Of a stretch of DNA of 64,000 nt, positions 9,517-19,482 are shown piece by piece (positions within the stretch are counted from its first letter, which is position 1; each line of letters opens with the position of its first letter). The stretch lies in contig JAXLWL010000002.1 in the NCBI GenBank assembly GCA_046328505.1, forward strand, positions 310,001-374,000, in the 5' to 3' direction. Origin of the DNA: JBDHWG01 sp046328505 (GTDB lineage: Bacteria > Chloroflexota > Anaerolineae > Epilineales > JAHCIE01). The translations under genes and the position numbers were made by a program. A model generated the notes under the pieces. The model did no database searches, was not told where the DNA came from, and saw only the letters and a list, made by a program, of their open reading frames with translations.

Positions 9517-9544
9517 GCGTTGGGTTCTAGGTAGGCCCTTCTTC

Positions 9545-11431
9545 CTAAAGGAAGTTGCGCTCCTTCGCCCGCATCTCCTCCCACTCGGCCCGCGCCTGCT
9601 GAACCGTGGGCATCTCGCTCACTTCCGCGGGCGGGACATCCCACCAGCTCTCGTAGCCGGGCACCCCGACGAGGCGGTCGCTCTGGATATAGACGACCGT
9701 CGTGCGGTCGGTGCTCCTGGCTTCGTTCAGCGCGCGGGTCAGGTCGTCGTAGCTCTGGCACTCGATGACGCACGCGCCGAGGCTGGCGGCGTTGGCAGCC
9801 AGGTTGACCGGCAGTGTCGTTGCTCTGTCGCCGACCCAGTCGCCGGGCAACACCTCACCCTGGCGGTAGACGTAGCGGGTGCCGAAGCCTTCCTGACCCA
9901 GCGACCGGCTGAGCGCGCCGATGCTCTTGTAGCCCGCGTTGTCGATGAGGACGATGATGAGCTTGTAGCCCTCCTGGATCGAGGTGACGATCTCGGCGGA
10001 GAGCATGAGGTAGCTGCCATCGCCCACCATGACATACACATCGCGGTCGGGCGCGGCCATCTTCGCGCCGAGACCGCCGGCGATCTCATAGCCCATGCAG
10101 CTATAGCCGTATTCCAGGTGGTAGTTCTTCGGCGAACGCGCGCGCCACAGCTTGTGCAGGTCGCCGGGCAGGCTGCCCGCCGCGCAGACCATGATGGCGT
10201 CCGGCCTACTCATTTCGTTGACCGCGCCGATGATCTCGCCCTGACTGGGTAGCGGCGTGTTGCGGATGTCGTAGATGCGGCCGACCTCGGCATTCCACGC
10301 CACATTGAGTTCCGCCGTTTCGGCGCGGTACGCACCGTCGACCTGGTACCCCTCCAGCAGTGACGACAGCTCTTCCAGCGTCACCTTGGCGTCGCCGACG
10401 AGCGGCAGGGCGTTGTGCTTCCAGGCGTCGAACTCGGCGGTGTTGATGTTGACGAAGCGGACCTCCGGGTTCTGGAACGCCGTCTTGGAGGCGGTCGTGA
10501 AGTCGCTGTAGCGGGTGCCGATGCCGATGACTAGGTCGGCGTCGTAGGCGATGCGGTTAGCGGCGAATGTGCCCGTGGCGCCAATCGCGCCGAGGCTGGC
10601 CGGGTTGTCGTAGGTGAGGCTACCTTTGCCGGCCATTGTCTCGCCGACGGGGATGCCGGTCTGAGCCGCGAACGCAGCCAGGGTGTCCGTCGCTTCGGAG
10701 TAGATGCCGCCGCCGCCGGCCACGATGAGTGGCCGCTTGCTCGCGCGAATCCACTCGGCCGCCTGCTCCAGGGCGCGGCGGTCGGCGCGGTTACGCGGAA
10801 TATGCCAGACGCGGCGGTGGAACAATGCTCCGGGGTAGTCGTAGGCCTCGGTCTGAACGTCTTCTGGGAGCGCCAGGACGACAGCGCCCGTGTCCGATGG
10901 GCTGAGCAAGACGCGCATGGCTTCGGGCAGCGCGGTAATAATCTGATCCGGGCGGTTGATGCGGTCCCAATAGCGGCTGACGGGCTTGAAGCAGTCGTTG
11001 ACGGAGATGTCCTCGCTGTGCTCGGACTCGAGCTGCTGCAGCACCGGGGCGACGTTGCGGCGGGCGAAGATGTCGCCGGGCAGGAGGAGAACCGGCAGGC
11101 GGTTGATGGTCGCCGTCGCCGCGCCGGTGATCATATTGGTCGCGCCCGGCCCGATGGACGACGTGCAAACGAACGTCTGCATTCGGTTCTTGACCTTGGC
11201 ATATGCCGTAGCGATGTGCACCATCGCCTGCTCGTTGCGCGTCTGGTAGTAGCGGAAGTCGGGGTTCTGCTGGAGCGCCTGGCCGATGCCGCTCACGATG
11301 CCGTGGCCGAAGATGCCGAAGCAGCCGGCGAAGAAGGGCTGCTCGACCCCGTCACGCTCGACGTACTGCTGCTTCAGGAAGCCGATGATTGCCTGCGCCG
11401 TGGTCAGGCGCCGTGTGTCCGTTGAACTCAT
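9545..11431 (-). CDS. iolD: 3D-(3,5/4)-trihydroxycyclohexane-1,2-dione hydrolase
   Basis: ThDP-dependent enzyme of 628 residues that opens the inositol-derived ring to 5-deoxyglucuronate. The N-terminal ThDP domain starts RRLTTAQAIIGFLKQQY and continues FFAGCFGIFGHG, a hallmark of IolD. The C-terminal cofactor motif is GDGSYLMLSAEIVTSIQEG with DNAGYKSIG. I placed the start at the ATG at 11431, with an AGAGGAAA ribosome site, rather than at the longer open frame beginning at 11485, which runs into a dispersed repeat. The gap to iolA (9409-9544) holds only the promoter and ribosome site. Confidence 0.95.
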   Translation of the reverse strand: MSSTDTRRLTTAQAIIGFLKQQYVERDGVEQPFFAGCFGIFGHGIVSGIGQALQQNPDFRYYQTRNEQAMVHIATAYAKVKNRMQTFVCTSSIGPGATNMITGAATATINRLPVLLLPGDIFARRNVAPVLQQLESEHSEDISVNDCFKPVSRYWDRINRPDQIITALPEAMRVLLSPSDTGAVVLALPEDVQTEAYDYPGALFHRRVWHIPRNRADRRALEQAAEWIRASKRPLIVAGGGGIYSEATDTLAAFAAQTGIPVGETMAGKGSLTYDNPASLGAIGATGTFAANRIAYDADLVIGIGTRYSDFTTASKTAFQNPEVRFVNINTAEFDAWKHNALPLVGDAKVTLEELSSLLEGYQVDGAYRAETAELNVAWNAEVGRIYDIRNTPLPSQGEIIGAVNEMSRPDAIMVCAAGSLPGDLHKLWRARSPKNYHLEYGYSCMGYEIAGGLGAKMAAPDRDVYVMVGDGSYLMLSAEIVTSIQEGYKLIIVLIDNAGYKSIGALSRSLGQEGFGTRYVYRQGEVLPGDWVGDRATTLPVNLAANAASLGACVIECQSYDDLTRALNEARSTDRTTVVYIQSDRLVGVPGYESWWDVPPAEVSEMPTVQQARAEWEEMRAKERNFL

Positions 11432-11445
11432 TGCCGTTTCCTCTC

Positions 11446-11568
11446 GTCGTTGCGAGCGGAGCGACGCAACCTTTCGCCCTCGCACTAGACGGTTTAGCCT
11501 CGAATAGCATCGCCCATATCAGCCGCCAGATTGCTTCGTCAGGCTATCGCCTTCCTCGCAATGACAGC
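11446..11568. repeat. Dispersed palindromic element with inverted ends
   Basis: The element between iolC and iolD has related inverted ends: GTTGCGAGCGGAGCGACGCA at the left and the reverse-oriented TTGCTTCGTC...TCGCAATGAC at the right. It fills most of the intergenic space. The same end motif (CATTGCGAGCG or its complement) recurs around 13670-13920. It looks like a small non-coding mobile or REP-type repeat. Confidence 0.6.
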
Positions 11569-11577
11569 CCTGATGCG

Positions 11578-12606
<1,029 letters not shown>

Positions 12607-12627
12607 GGTTTGGCGCTCTTGTAAGGC

Positions 12628-12651
12628 AGAGACGCGCTACTGCGCGTCCCT
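12628..12651. repeat. Short AGAGAC-type palindrome
   Basis: The arms AGAGACGCGC and GCGCGTCCCT pair over 9 of 10 positions around the loop TACT. The element overlaps the first two bases of the iolB stop triplet (12650-12652), so it may have supplied the stop. Related palindromes lie at 20390-20413 and 34336-34365. Confidence 0.55.
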
Positions 12652-13549
12652 ACGAATGGGATACGGGATAGATGGGGACGCGCGGGTCCCGAGTTGTGTA
12701 CGAGTCCTTTACCCAGGCGTAGCGCGGGTCGTCGCGGTTGGCGAGAGACTGCGCGCTGCCGGCGAGGACGTTGAGGTAGTAAGCGGTGTACCCCGGCGCC
12801 GCCGCCACCGGGTGGTAGCCTTCGGGAATGAGCACGACGTCATTGTCCCGCGCCAGCACCACCGCGTCAATGGGCGCGCCGGCTTGCTGAAGCGGCGACG
12901 AGGCGTCGGTGTAGACGCGCTGGAAAGCGTAGCCGTCGGGGCGGTCAAACCTGTAGTAGTAGACCTCTTCGAGGTCGGCTTCGATCACGCGGCCCTCGGC
13001 GTCTGTCCGGTGGACATCGTGCTTGTGCGGTGGGTAGCTCGACCAGCTCCCGCCCGGCGTGTACACCTCCACGACGACGAGGCGCTGGCAGGGAAAGCCT
13101 GGCGGGAGCATATTGTTGATGTGCCGCGTGGCGTTGTCCCCGCCGCGAATCTCGACGGTTACATCGTCTGGCGTCACGAGGCGCGGCTCGTGGTCTTCCT
13201 CGGTCGCGACCCACGCGACGGCGAACTCGCTATCGGTCGCGGCGGTCACAGTGAACGTCGTATGTCGGGGAAGGTATAGAGTGTGGGGGAGACCGTTGAA
13301 GACGTTCGCTCGAGCGCCCACGCCGGGCCAGTGGCCGCGATTTGAGTCAATGTCCACGCGGCCGCCAAGTGTCACGATTGCCAGCTCGTTTCCGGCGGTG
13401 TCGAACGACCACACCTCACCCGCCGACAAACGACGCGCCTGGAAGTTGATGAACTCCCAGCCGGCGCGTTCCGGCGTGACCTCCACGATGACGTGTGGGT
13501 CGCTCGATCCGTTGGCGTGAACGACCAGGGTATTGGCATCGTAGTCCAT
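12650..13549 (-). CDS. iolB: 5-deoxy-glucuronate isomerase
   Basis: Double-cupin enzyme of 299 residues converting 5-deoxyglucuronate to 5-dehydro-2-deoxygluconate. Diagnostic stretches are VTPERAGWEFINFQARRL, GSWSSYPPHKHDVHR with metal-ligand histidines, LEEVYYYRF and GYHPVAAAPGYTAYYLNVL. The ATG at 13549 has AAAGAGG upstream; the longer frame to 13621 lacks family similarity. The 3' end runs into a short palindrome. Confidence 0.94.
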   Translation of the reverse strand: MDYDANTLVVHANGSSDPHVIVEVTPERAGWEFINFQARRLSAGEVWSFDTAGNELAIVTLGGRVDIDSNRGHWPGVGARANVFNGLPHTLYLPRHTTFTVTAATDSEFAVAWVATEEDHEPRLVTPDDVTVEIRGGDNATRHINNMLPPGFPCQRLVVVEVYTPGGSWSSYPPHKHDVHRTDAEGRVIEADLEEVYYYRFDRPDGYAFQRVYTDASSPLQQAGAPIDAVVLARDNDVVLIPEGYHPVAAAPGYTAYYLNVLAGSAQSLANRDDPRYAWVKDSYTTRDPRVPIYPVSHS

Positions 13550-13951
13550 GCTGTCTACCTCTTTGTTTCTCCTGCCGCACCCTGCCATGTGTTCCTCAAG
13601 AAACAGGGCCTGGGCTGTCATGCCGAGACCTCAATACCGTGTGACTGCATGCGCCGAATCAAGAACATAGCCACGCCGTCATTGCGAGCGTAGTCTACAT
13701 GACCCTCGGGTCACCCGTAACCATGAAAATGTCATGCTGAGCGGAGCGAAGCATCCCGGCGCCGTTGGGGGCCCTTCGCTGCGCTCAGGGCGACAGCGTG
13801 CGCTATTTTCATCTCAGCGAAGCAATCCCTCACCATTGGTGCGGACAGTCTTAGCGGCTATGGCGAAGCGGTTGCACAGCGAGAGATTGCTTCGGCGGCA
13901 AAGCCCGCCTCGCAATGACGCCGCAGGTCTCTGTGTTCCGGGCAGACATCA
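13550..13951. other. 402-base intergenic region made of dispersed repeats
   Basis: No coding signal was found here. The stretch holds a clear inverted repeat at 13730-13795 and several partial copies of the CATTGCGAGCG / GCGAAGCAATC motif at about 13676-13690, 13812-13826 and 13880-13918. It separates the second dehydrogenase gene from iolB. I see no convincing promoter. Confidence 0.6.
13730..13795. repeat. Dispersed inverted repeat
   Basis: The left arm TGTCATGCTGAGCGGAGCGA and the right arm (its complement begins TGTCGCCCTGAGCGCAGCGA) flank a GC-rich centre. It has the same build as the element at 41210-41273. Confidence 0.65.
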
Positions 13952-14974
13952 CTAATCCTCAAGCCCGACGAGGCTGACCGGCTGCCCGGTCTTGAGCGAG
14001 TGGGTCGCCGCGACTCCGATCTCCAGCGCGGCCAGAGCATCGGCGCCACCTACGGCGGGCAGCTCAGCGCGCCGCAGACGGTCGACGAAATCCTGGATCT
14101 GCGCGCGGTAGGCGTCGCCGAAGCGCTCCATGAGATACGGCACGACGTCGTGCTGGGCGCCTTCGCGGGTTAGCAGCAGCACCGGCGTGTGCTGGTAGCC
14201 GCCGATGGTGACGGCGCCTTCCGAGCCGAGCACTTCGGTGCGGATGTCGTAGCCGTAGAAAGCGTTACGGCTGACCTCGACGTTGCCAATCGCGCCGCCG
14301 TTGTAGCGCAGGTTCACCACGGCGTTGTCGATGTCGCCAACCTGTTTCAGCGTCTCGCATACCATCAGCGTGCCTTCTGTAGACACCCGCTCGACCTCGT
14401 CTTCCACCAGCCAGCGCGCCAGGTCAAAGTCATGAATGCCCATGTCGATGATGAGGCCGCCACTCTTGGCCGGGTCCGCGAATTCAACGCGCGGGCAGAA
14501 CGGATCGCGGCCGATCGACTTGAACGTCACCGGCCGGCCGATCCTGCCTTCGGTAATGAGCTGCTTTGCCCGACGATACGGCGCATCAAATCGGCGCATG
14601 AAGCCGACCTGGAGGGGGACGCCCGCCTTCTCGACGGCGCCAATGGCGGCGCGGGTTTGCGCGAGGGTGAGGGCAAGCGGCTTTTCGGAAAAGATGGCGA
14701 GCCCGGCTTCCGCTGCGGCAATGACGTGCGCAGCGTGGGCGCTGGTGGGCGACGCGATGATGACGGCGTCCAGCCCTGGCACGGCCAGGAGATCATTGGC
14801 GTCGGGCAGGATGTGCGGGACAGAATACTCGGCTTCGGCCAGGGCTTGTAGGTCTGTATTTTGGTCGGCGACTGCGAACAGGTTGGCGTCTTTAATCTGG
14901 GTGGAGACGGTCTGGGCGTAAAGCTGGCCCATGCGGCCAAAACCAATGACGCCGAAATTGAGGCGGGCTGGCAT
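13952..14974 (-). CDS. Gfo/Idh/MocA dehydrogenase, probably inositol-acting
   Basis: A 340-residue NAD(P)-dependent oxidoreductase, similar in layout to the iolG product at the other end of the cluster. It has GVIGFGRMGQLYA, FSEKPLALTL and DMGIHDFDLARWLV with the catalytic His. It may act on a different isomer such as scyllo-inositol, or on an inositol derivative. The start at 14974 has GGAG nine bases upstream; the extra N-terminal frame to 15064 lies in non-conserved sequence. It is the first minus-strand gene of the inositol cluster. Confidence 0.8.
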   Translation of the reverse strand: MPARLNFGVIGFGRMGQLYAQTVSTQIKDANLFAVADQNTDLQALAEAEYSVPHILPDANDLLAVPGLDAVIIASPTSAHAAHVIAAAEAGLAIFSEKPLALTLAQTRAAIGAVEKAGVPLQVGFMRRFDAPYRRAKQLITEGRIGRPVTFKSIGRDPFCPRVEFADPAKSGGLIIDMGIHDFDLARWLVEDEVERVSTEGTLMVCETLKQVGDIDNAVVNLRYNGGAIGNVEVSRNAFYGYDIRTEVLGSEGAVTIGGYQHTPVLLLTREGAQHDVVPYLMERFGDAYRAQIQDFVDRLRRAELPAVGGADALAALEIGVAATHSLKTGQPVSLVGLED

Positions 14975-15090
14975 CGTGGATAGCTCCGGGGTGACATGAA
15001 ACGCGGCGCAAGTGCTGAGCGTCACTTGCGCCGCGATTATGCACCCAGTCATCCAGAAATGCAAGCGCCTGTGATGACGGGAAGGCCACG

Positions 15091-16677
15091 TTACACGGCT
15101 GCCGGCGTCTCCTTTGCGCGCTCCTGCTCGATCAGGACGCGGCGCAGAATCTTGCCCGACGCCGACTTGGGGATGGCGTCGACGAATTCCACCTGACGCA
15201 CTTTCTTGTGAGGCGCGACCCTGCCGGCGACGAATGCCTGAACCTCCTCCGCTGTCACGTCGCCCTTGCGGACGACGAAGGCCTTCGGGACCTCACCGGC
15301 TTCCTCGTCCCGAACCGGGATGACCGCCGCGTCTGCGATGGCCGGGTGGGCAAGCAGAACGGCTTCCAGCTCGGCCGGCGCGATCTGCAGGCCTTTGTAC
15401 TTGATAAGCTCTTTCGAGCGATCCACGATGAAGAAGTCACCGTCCTCGTCGGCGTAGCCGATATCGCCGGTTCGCAGCCAGCCTTCTTCGTCAATTGTGT
15501 TGCGGGTGGCGTCGGGGCGGCCAAGATAGCCCTTCATGATGAGCGGCCCGCGCACCCAGATTTCGCCCTGCTCGCCCGGGCCCATCAGATTGCCGGTGGG
15601 CAGGTCCACGACCTTGCACTCCGTGTTGGGCAGGACGCGTCCGGCCGAGTGCGGCTTGAGCTTGTCAGGCGCGGTCGCACCGAGGTGAGTCGCGCCGGAA
15701 ACCTCGGTCATCCCGTATGCCTGGAAGAGCGGGATACCCATGCGCGCCATGAACGCTTGCGCGACGGTTTCGCTCAGCGGCGCGGCAGCGGACAGGGCGA
15801 GGCGCGCGCTCGACACGTCGTACTTGTCCACAATCGGGTGCTTCGCCATCGCCAGCGCGACCGGCGGGACGATGTGCAGGTAGGTGGCCTTGTGGTTCTG
15901 CACCAGGCCGAGGTACTGCTCCAGGTCGAAGCGAGGCATCGTGATGATGGTGGCGCCCTTCCAGAGACAGTAGTTGAGGAACGCGACAATGCCGTAGATG
16001 TGGAAGAACGGCAGGAACGCCACCACGACGTCGTCGTAGTTCGGAAACTCAGTGTCCGGCGCCACGTCGATAACGCTGCACTCGGCGACAAGGTTGCGGT
16101 GGGTGAGCATCACACCCTTCGGCAGACCAGTTGTGCCGCTCGAATAGGGCAGGGCGATGAGGTCCTCGCGCGGGTTGATCGTGACCTCGGGCGGCGCAGC
16201 GTCCGACGTCATCAGCGCGGCGAACGGCGTCGCTCCTTCGGCCTGCCCGAAGACGAAGACCTCCTCGACGGTCGTGTCCTTCGCGGCCTCTTGCGCGGTC
16301 ACCAGGAACTGCGGGATCGTCACGACGTACTTCGCCTTGCTGTCCAGGAGCTGCTGGTGCAGCTCGCCCGCCGTGTAGAGCGGGTTGACGGTCGTGACAA
16401 TGCCGCCGATGGACGCGGTCGCGTGGAAGACCACGGGGTATTCGGGCACATTCGGGCTGTACAGGGCCAGGCAATCGCCTTTCTTGAAGCCGCGCTCAGT
16501 TAGCCCGGCAGCCAGCCGCCGGATGAGGCCGACGAGCTGATTGTAGGTGATGGTCCTATCGGTGGGCCCGTCGACCAACGCCGGTTTGTCGCCGTAGACG
16601 GCGGCGTTCTCGAACACGAGACTGGGTACGGTCACATCTGGGATGGCGATGTCGGGGTGCGGACTGCGGTAGATCAT
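15091..16677 (-). CDS. AMP-forming acyl/aryl-CoA ligase (4-coumarate-CoA ligase type)
   Basis: ANL-superfamily ligase of 528 residues. It has the phosphate loop YSSGTTGLPKGVMLTHRNL, then QAYGMTEVSG, GWLRTGDIGYADEDGDFFI, the hinge region KGLQIAPAELE, and the catalytic lysine segment PKSASGKILRR. It activates a carboxylic acid to its acyl-CoA through an acyl-AMP. The overall pattern fits the 4CL/fatty-acyl-CoA ligase branch, but the substrate cannot be read from sequence. AGGAGG precedes the ATG at 16677. It follows the SDR gene by 58 bases and may feed the acyl-CoA genes further upstream in the same orientation. Confidence 0.88.
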   Translation of the reverse strand: MIYRSPHPDIAIPDVTVPSLVFENAAVYGDKPALVDGPTDRTITYNQLVGLIRRLAAGLTERGFKKGDCLALYSPNVPEYPVVFHATASIGGIVTTVNPLYTAGELHQQLLDSKAKYVVTIPQFLVTAQEAAKDTTVEEVFVFGQAEGATPFAALMTSDAAPPEVTINPREDLIALPYSSGTTGLPKGVMLTHRNLVAECSVIDVAPDTEFPNYDDVVVAFLPFFHIYGIVAFLNYCLWKGATIITMPRFDLEQYLGLVQNHKATYLHIVPPVALAMAKHPIVDKYDVSSARLALSAAAPLSETVAQAFMARMGIPLFQAYGMTEVSGATHLGATAPDKLKPHSAGRVLPNTECKVVDLPTGNLMGPGEQGEIWVRGPLIMKGYLGRPDATRNTIDEEGWLRTGDIGYADEDGDFFIVDRSKELIKYKGLQIAPAELEAVLLAHPAIADAAVIPVRDEEAGEVPKAFVVRKGDVTAEEVQAFVAGRVAPHKKVRQVEFVDAIPKSASGKILRRVLIEQERAKETPAAV

Positions 16678-16735
16678 GAATCCTCCTGAGATATCTCGGC
16701 ACTGAGATCGGATCCTGTAAGCCAGACCCTGGCGT

Positions 16736-17728
16736 TTAGACCCCAATAGTCAATTGATCGGCGGCGGCTACCAGCCTATCGACCAGTTGATTTACACGCT
16801 CATCGACTTTCTGAGCCGTCGGATGACTCTCGTACCACGCGGCGATTTCCTTTACCCCCTGGCTGAAGGGAATGCTGGCGACGTAGTCCGGCACGAGCCG
16901 CTTGATCTTGGTGTTGTCGAACACCATGCTGTGCGCTTTGTCGCCACGCAGGCCGGCCGCCCACTCCGGATCAAACGCTGCCATCATCTCTGAGGACATG
17001 TGGACGATGTTCGCTTTGACCCCGACCGCGTGGGCAACCAACTCATAGATCTGGTTCCAGGTCAGGACTTCGTCCGAGGTGATGTGAACGGCCTCGCCCA
17101 AAGCATGAGGGTTGCCGAGCAAGCCGACAAACCCCTTGGCAAAGTCGCGGTGGTGGGTCAATGTCCACAGCGACGTGCCGTCGCCGTGGACGACCACCTT
17201 CCGCCCCACTTTCATGCGATGGACGACCGTGTACCCGCCCTGGATCGGCCACTTCGTTGCATCATAGGTATGGGAAGGGCGCACGATCGTGACGGGGAAC
17301 CCATCGCGGCGATAGGCAGCTACGAGCCGCTCTTCGCACGCGATTTTGTCCTGCGAATAGCGCCAGTAAGGGTTTCTCAGCGGCGTCGATTCGGTGACCG
17401 GAAAACTGGCCGGCGGGGTTTGATAGGCTGAGGCCGAACTGATGAAGATATACTGATCGGTTCGCCCTTCAAACAGCTCCAGATCCGTCTCGATATGCTC
17501 GGAGGTGAAGGCGATCCAGTTCACGACCACGTCGAAGCGCATGTCGCCAAGGAGCCGCGACACCGCCGCCTTATCGCGGATGTCGCTCTGCAGGACCGAC
17601 ACCGCATCGGGCACCGGGCGCGTCGTTTGGCCGCGGTTGAGCAGCACCACGTCGATTCCGCGCTTGACCGCCAGGTCGACGCACGCGGAACTGATGACGC
17701 CCGTGCCGCCGATGAAAAGAACTCTCAC
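16736..17728 (-). CDS. NAD-dependent epimerase/dehydratase family protein
   Basis: Extended-SDR protein of 330 residues. The N-terminal cofactor motif is VLFIGGTGVISSA and the catalytic pair is in YSQDK (YxxxK), within residues about 130-150. The likely start is the GTG at 17728, which has GGGAGGACCTC directly upstream; the frame continues to 17776 without similarity. Members of this group act on nucleotide sugars or related substrates. Nothing in the context fixes the reaction. Confidence 0.78.
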   Translation of the reverse strand: MRVLFIGGTGVISSACVDLAVKRGIDVVLLNRGQTTRPVPDAVSVLQSDIRDKAAVSRLLGDMRFDVVVNWIAFTSEHIETDLELFEGRTDQYIFISSASAYQTPPASFPVTESTPLRNPYWRYSQDKIACEERLVAAYRRDGFPVTIVRPSHTYDATKWPIQGGYTVVHRMKVGRKVVVHGDGTSLWTLTHHRDFAKGFVGLLGNPHALGEAVHITSDEVLTWNQIYELVAHAVGVKANIVHMSSEMMAAFDPEWAAGLRGDKAHSMVFDNTKIKRLVPDYVASIPFSQGVKEIAAWYESHPTAQKVDERVNQLVDRLVAAADQLTIGV

Positions 17729-17946
17729 GAGGTCCTCCCGGTGTCCCCGCTCATGCCACTGGCTCCGGCAGGGCACTATTTACGTCGATATGTGAAAGCC
17801 ATGACCGGAGGCCGTAGCGACCTTGTGGCACGGCGTGGGATGGCGCACCGGCCGCCGGTGAGATGAGACGGAATGAGTAGGCGCAGAGAATAGCAGACGG
17901 GCACCGAGTAGTCAAGAGCCGCCCGGCAAATCCTCGCGAGCGCCGG

Positions 17947-19446
17947 TCACGCGAGAGTTAGCTCTAGTCGCGTGATCGAATGTGGCGCAAAGACGTGGCT
18001 AAAGTCGCTGCCAGTGACGGACAGGCGACGCGTATCGGATAATCGAATGTCATCCGGCGCGTCGAAGGTATTGTGGGCGTGAATGTCGGCGTGGGTGAGC
18101 ACAGTTTCAAAGCCCTCGGCCACACGGGCTTCGCCAAGCAGACGGATCGCCGCTTCGACCTGTGCACCAATCTGCGGATTGACGACCGTCAGGGTCAGGC
18201 GGTTCTCCTTGAGCGACGCGGACCCGGCCAGGCCAAAGAGCTGGCGCGGCTGACCGTCTGAGGCATAGCTGATTTCCGGCGCGTCGAACAGAGCGCGGAC
18301 GGATTGCCCGCCCTGGTGGGGTTGGTACAGGTCGAAGACATGGTAGGTCGGCGTCGTGATCGTCCGGCCATTCTCAGTCAACAGGAGCGCCTGGAGCACG
18401 TTGACAGTCTGCGCGATGTTCGCCATCACCACCTTGTCGGCGTGTCGGTTGAAGATGTCGAGAGAAATGGCGGCCAGCATGGCGTCGCGCAAGGTATTCT
18501 GCTGCCAGAGGAACTTGGGGTTGCGGCCTGGCGTCGGTCGATGCCAGGCCCCCCACTCATCCACAACCAGCCCGATCCGGCGCGTCGGGTCGAAGGCATC
18601 CATGAGGGCGCGCTGCTGGACGACGAGCGCTTCCATGCCCTGGGCTTGATCCAGGAGCCGATACCAGCCGCTGTCGTCGAACTCGGTCGCAATGCCCGGC
18701 GTGTTGCAGTAGTAGTGGGCGGCGTACCCATGGATGCGCCTGCCCGAGGGCGCGCCGTCATGCAGCTTTGTAAAGAAGCGCCGCGTCCAGTCCAGGTCGT
18801 TGCTGTTCGGCCCACACGCGATCAGATAGAGGCTGTCGCCGCCGAAGTCGCGCATATAGGTCGCGAAACGGCGGTACTCGGTCGCATAGTCCTCGGGCGC
18901 AAAGTGGCCGCCGCAGCCCCAATTCTCGTTGCCGACACCCCAGTAGCGCACGTGAAATGGCTCAGGGTCTCCGTTGTCGGCGCGCATGTCGCTGAGCGTC
19001 GTACCGTTGGGGAAGTTGCAGTACTCGACCCAGTCGCGCATCTCCTGCGGCGTGCCACTGCCGAGGTTGCCGGCAATGTAGGGCTGCGCGCCGATTGCCC
19101 GGCAGTAGCGGATGAACTCGTGCGTGCCAAACGCATTGGTTTCGATGACATCGCCCCAGTGGATATTTATCCGCCGCGGGCGCTCACTGCGGGGGCCGAT
19201 GCCGTCGCGCCAGTGGTAGTCGTCGGCGAAGCAGCCGCCGGGCCAGCGCATGACGCCCGGCCGGATCCGCCGCAGCGCTGTCACGACATCGTCGCATAGC
19301 CCGTTCGTGTGGGCGGTGGATGAGTCCTCGCCCACCCAAGCGCCCTCGTAGATGCACGCGCCGAGGTGCTCGGAGAAGTGGCCGTAGATGTTCGGGTTGA
19401 TTGTGGCGATCGGCTCGGAGAGGACGAGGTCAATTGTGACGGACAT
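17947..19446 (-). CDS. abfA: Alpha-N-arabinofuranosidase, GH51
   Basis: Glycoside hydrolase of 499 residues, close to the usual GH51 length. It opens with INPNIYGHFSEHLGACIYEG, then has MRWPGGCFADDYHWRDGIGP. The acid/base Glu is in WGVGNENWGCGG and the nucleophile Glu is in VVDEWGAWH. It releases terminal arabinofuranose from arabinan or arabinoxylan oligosaccharides. There is no signal peptide, so it should act inside the cell on imported oligomers. It lies 36 bases after the carboxylase gene but is not functionally related to it. Confidence 0.95.
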   Translation of the reverse strand: MSVTIDLVLSEPIATINPNIYGHFSEHLGACIYEGAWVGEDSSTAHTNGLCDDVVTALRRIRPGVMRWPGGCFADDYHWRDGIGPRSERPRRINIHWGDVIETNAFGTHEFIRYCRAIGAQPYIAGNLGSGTPQEMRDWVEYCNFPNGTTLSDMRADNGDPEPFHVRYWGVGNENWGCGGHFAPEDYATEYRRFATYMRDFGGDSLYLIACGPNSNDLDWTRRFFTKLHDGAPSGRRIHGYAAHYYCNTPGIATEFDDSGWYRLLDQAQGMEALVVQQRALMDAFDPTRRIGLVVDEWGAWHRPTPGRNPKFLWQQNTLRDAMLAAISLDIFNRHADKVVMANIAQTVNVLQALLLTENGRTITTPTYHVFDLYQPHQGGQSVRALFDAPEISYASDGQPRQLFGLAGSASLKENRLTLTVVNPQIGAQVEAAIRLLGEARVAEGFETVLTHADIHAHNTFDAPDDIRLSDTRRLSVTGSDFSHVFAPHSITRLELTLA

Positions 19447-19482
19447 AGCGATTACCCCATGGTGATTTGTGAGACGGCGTGA

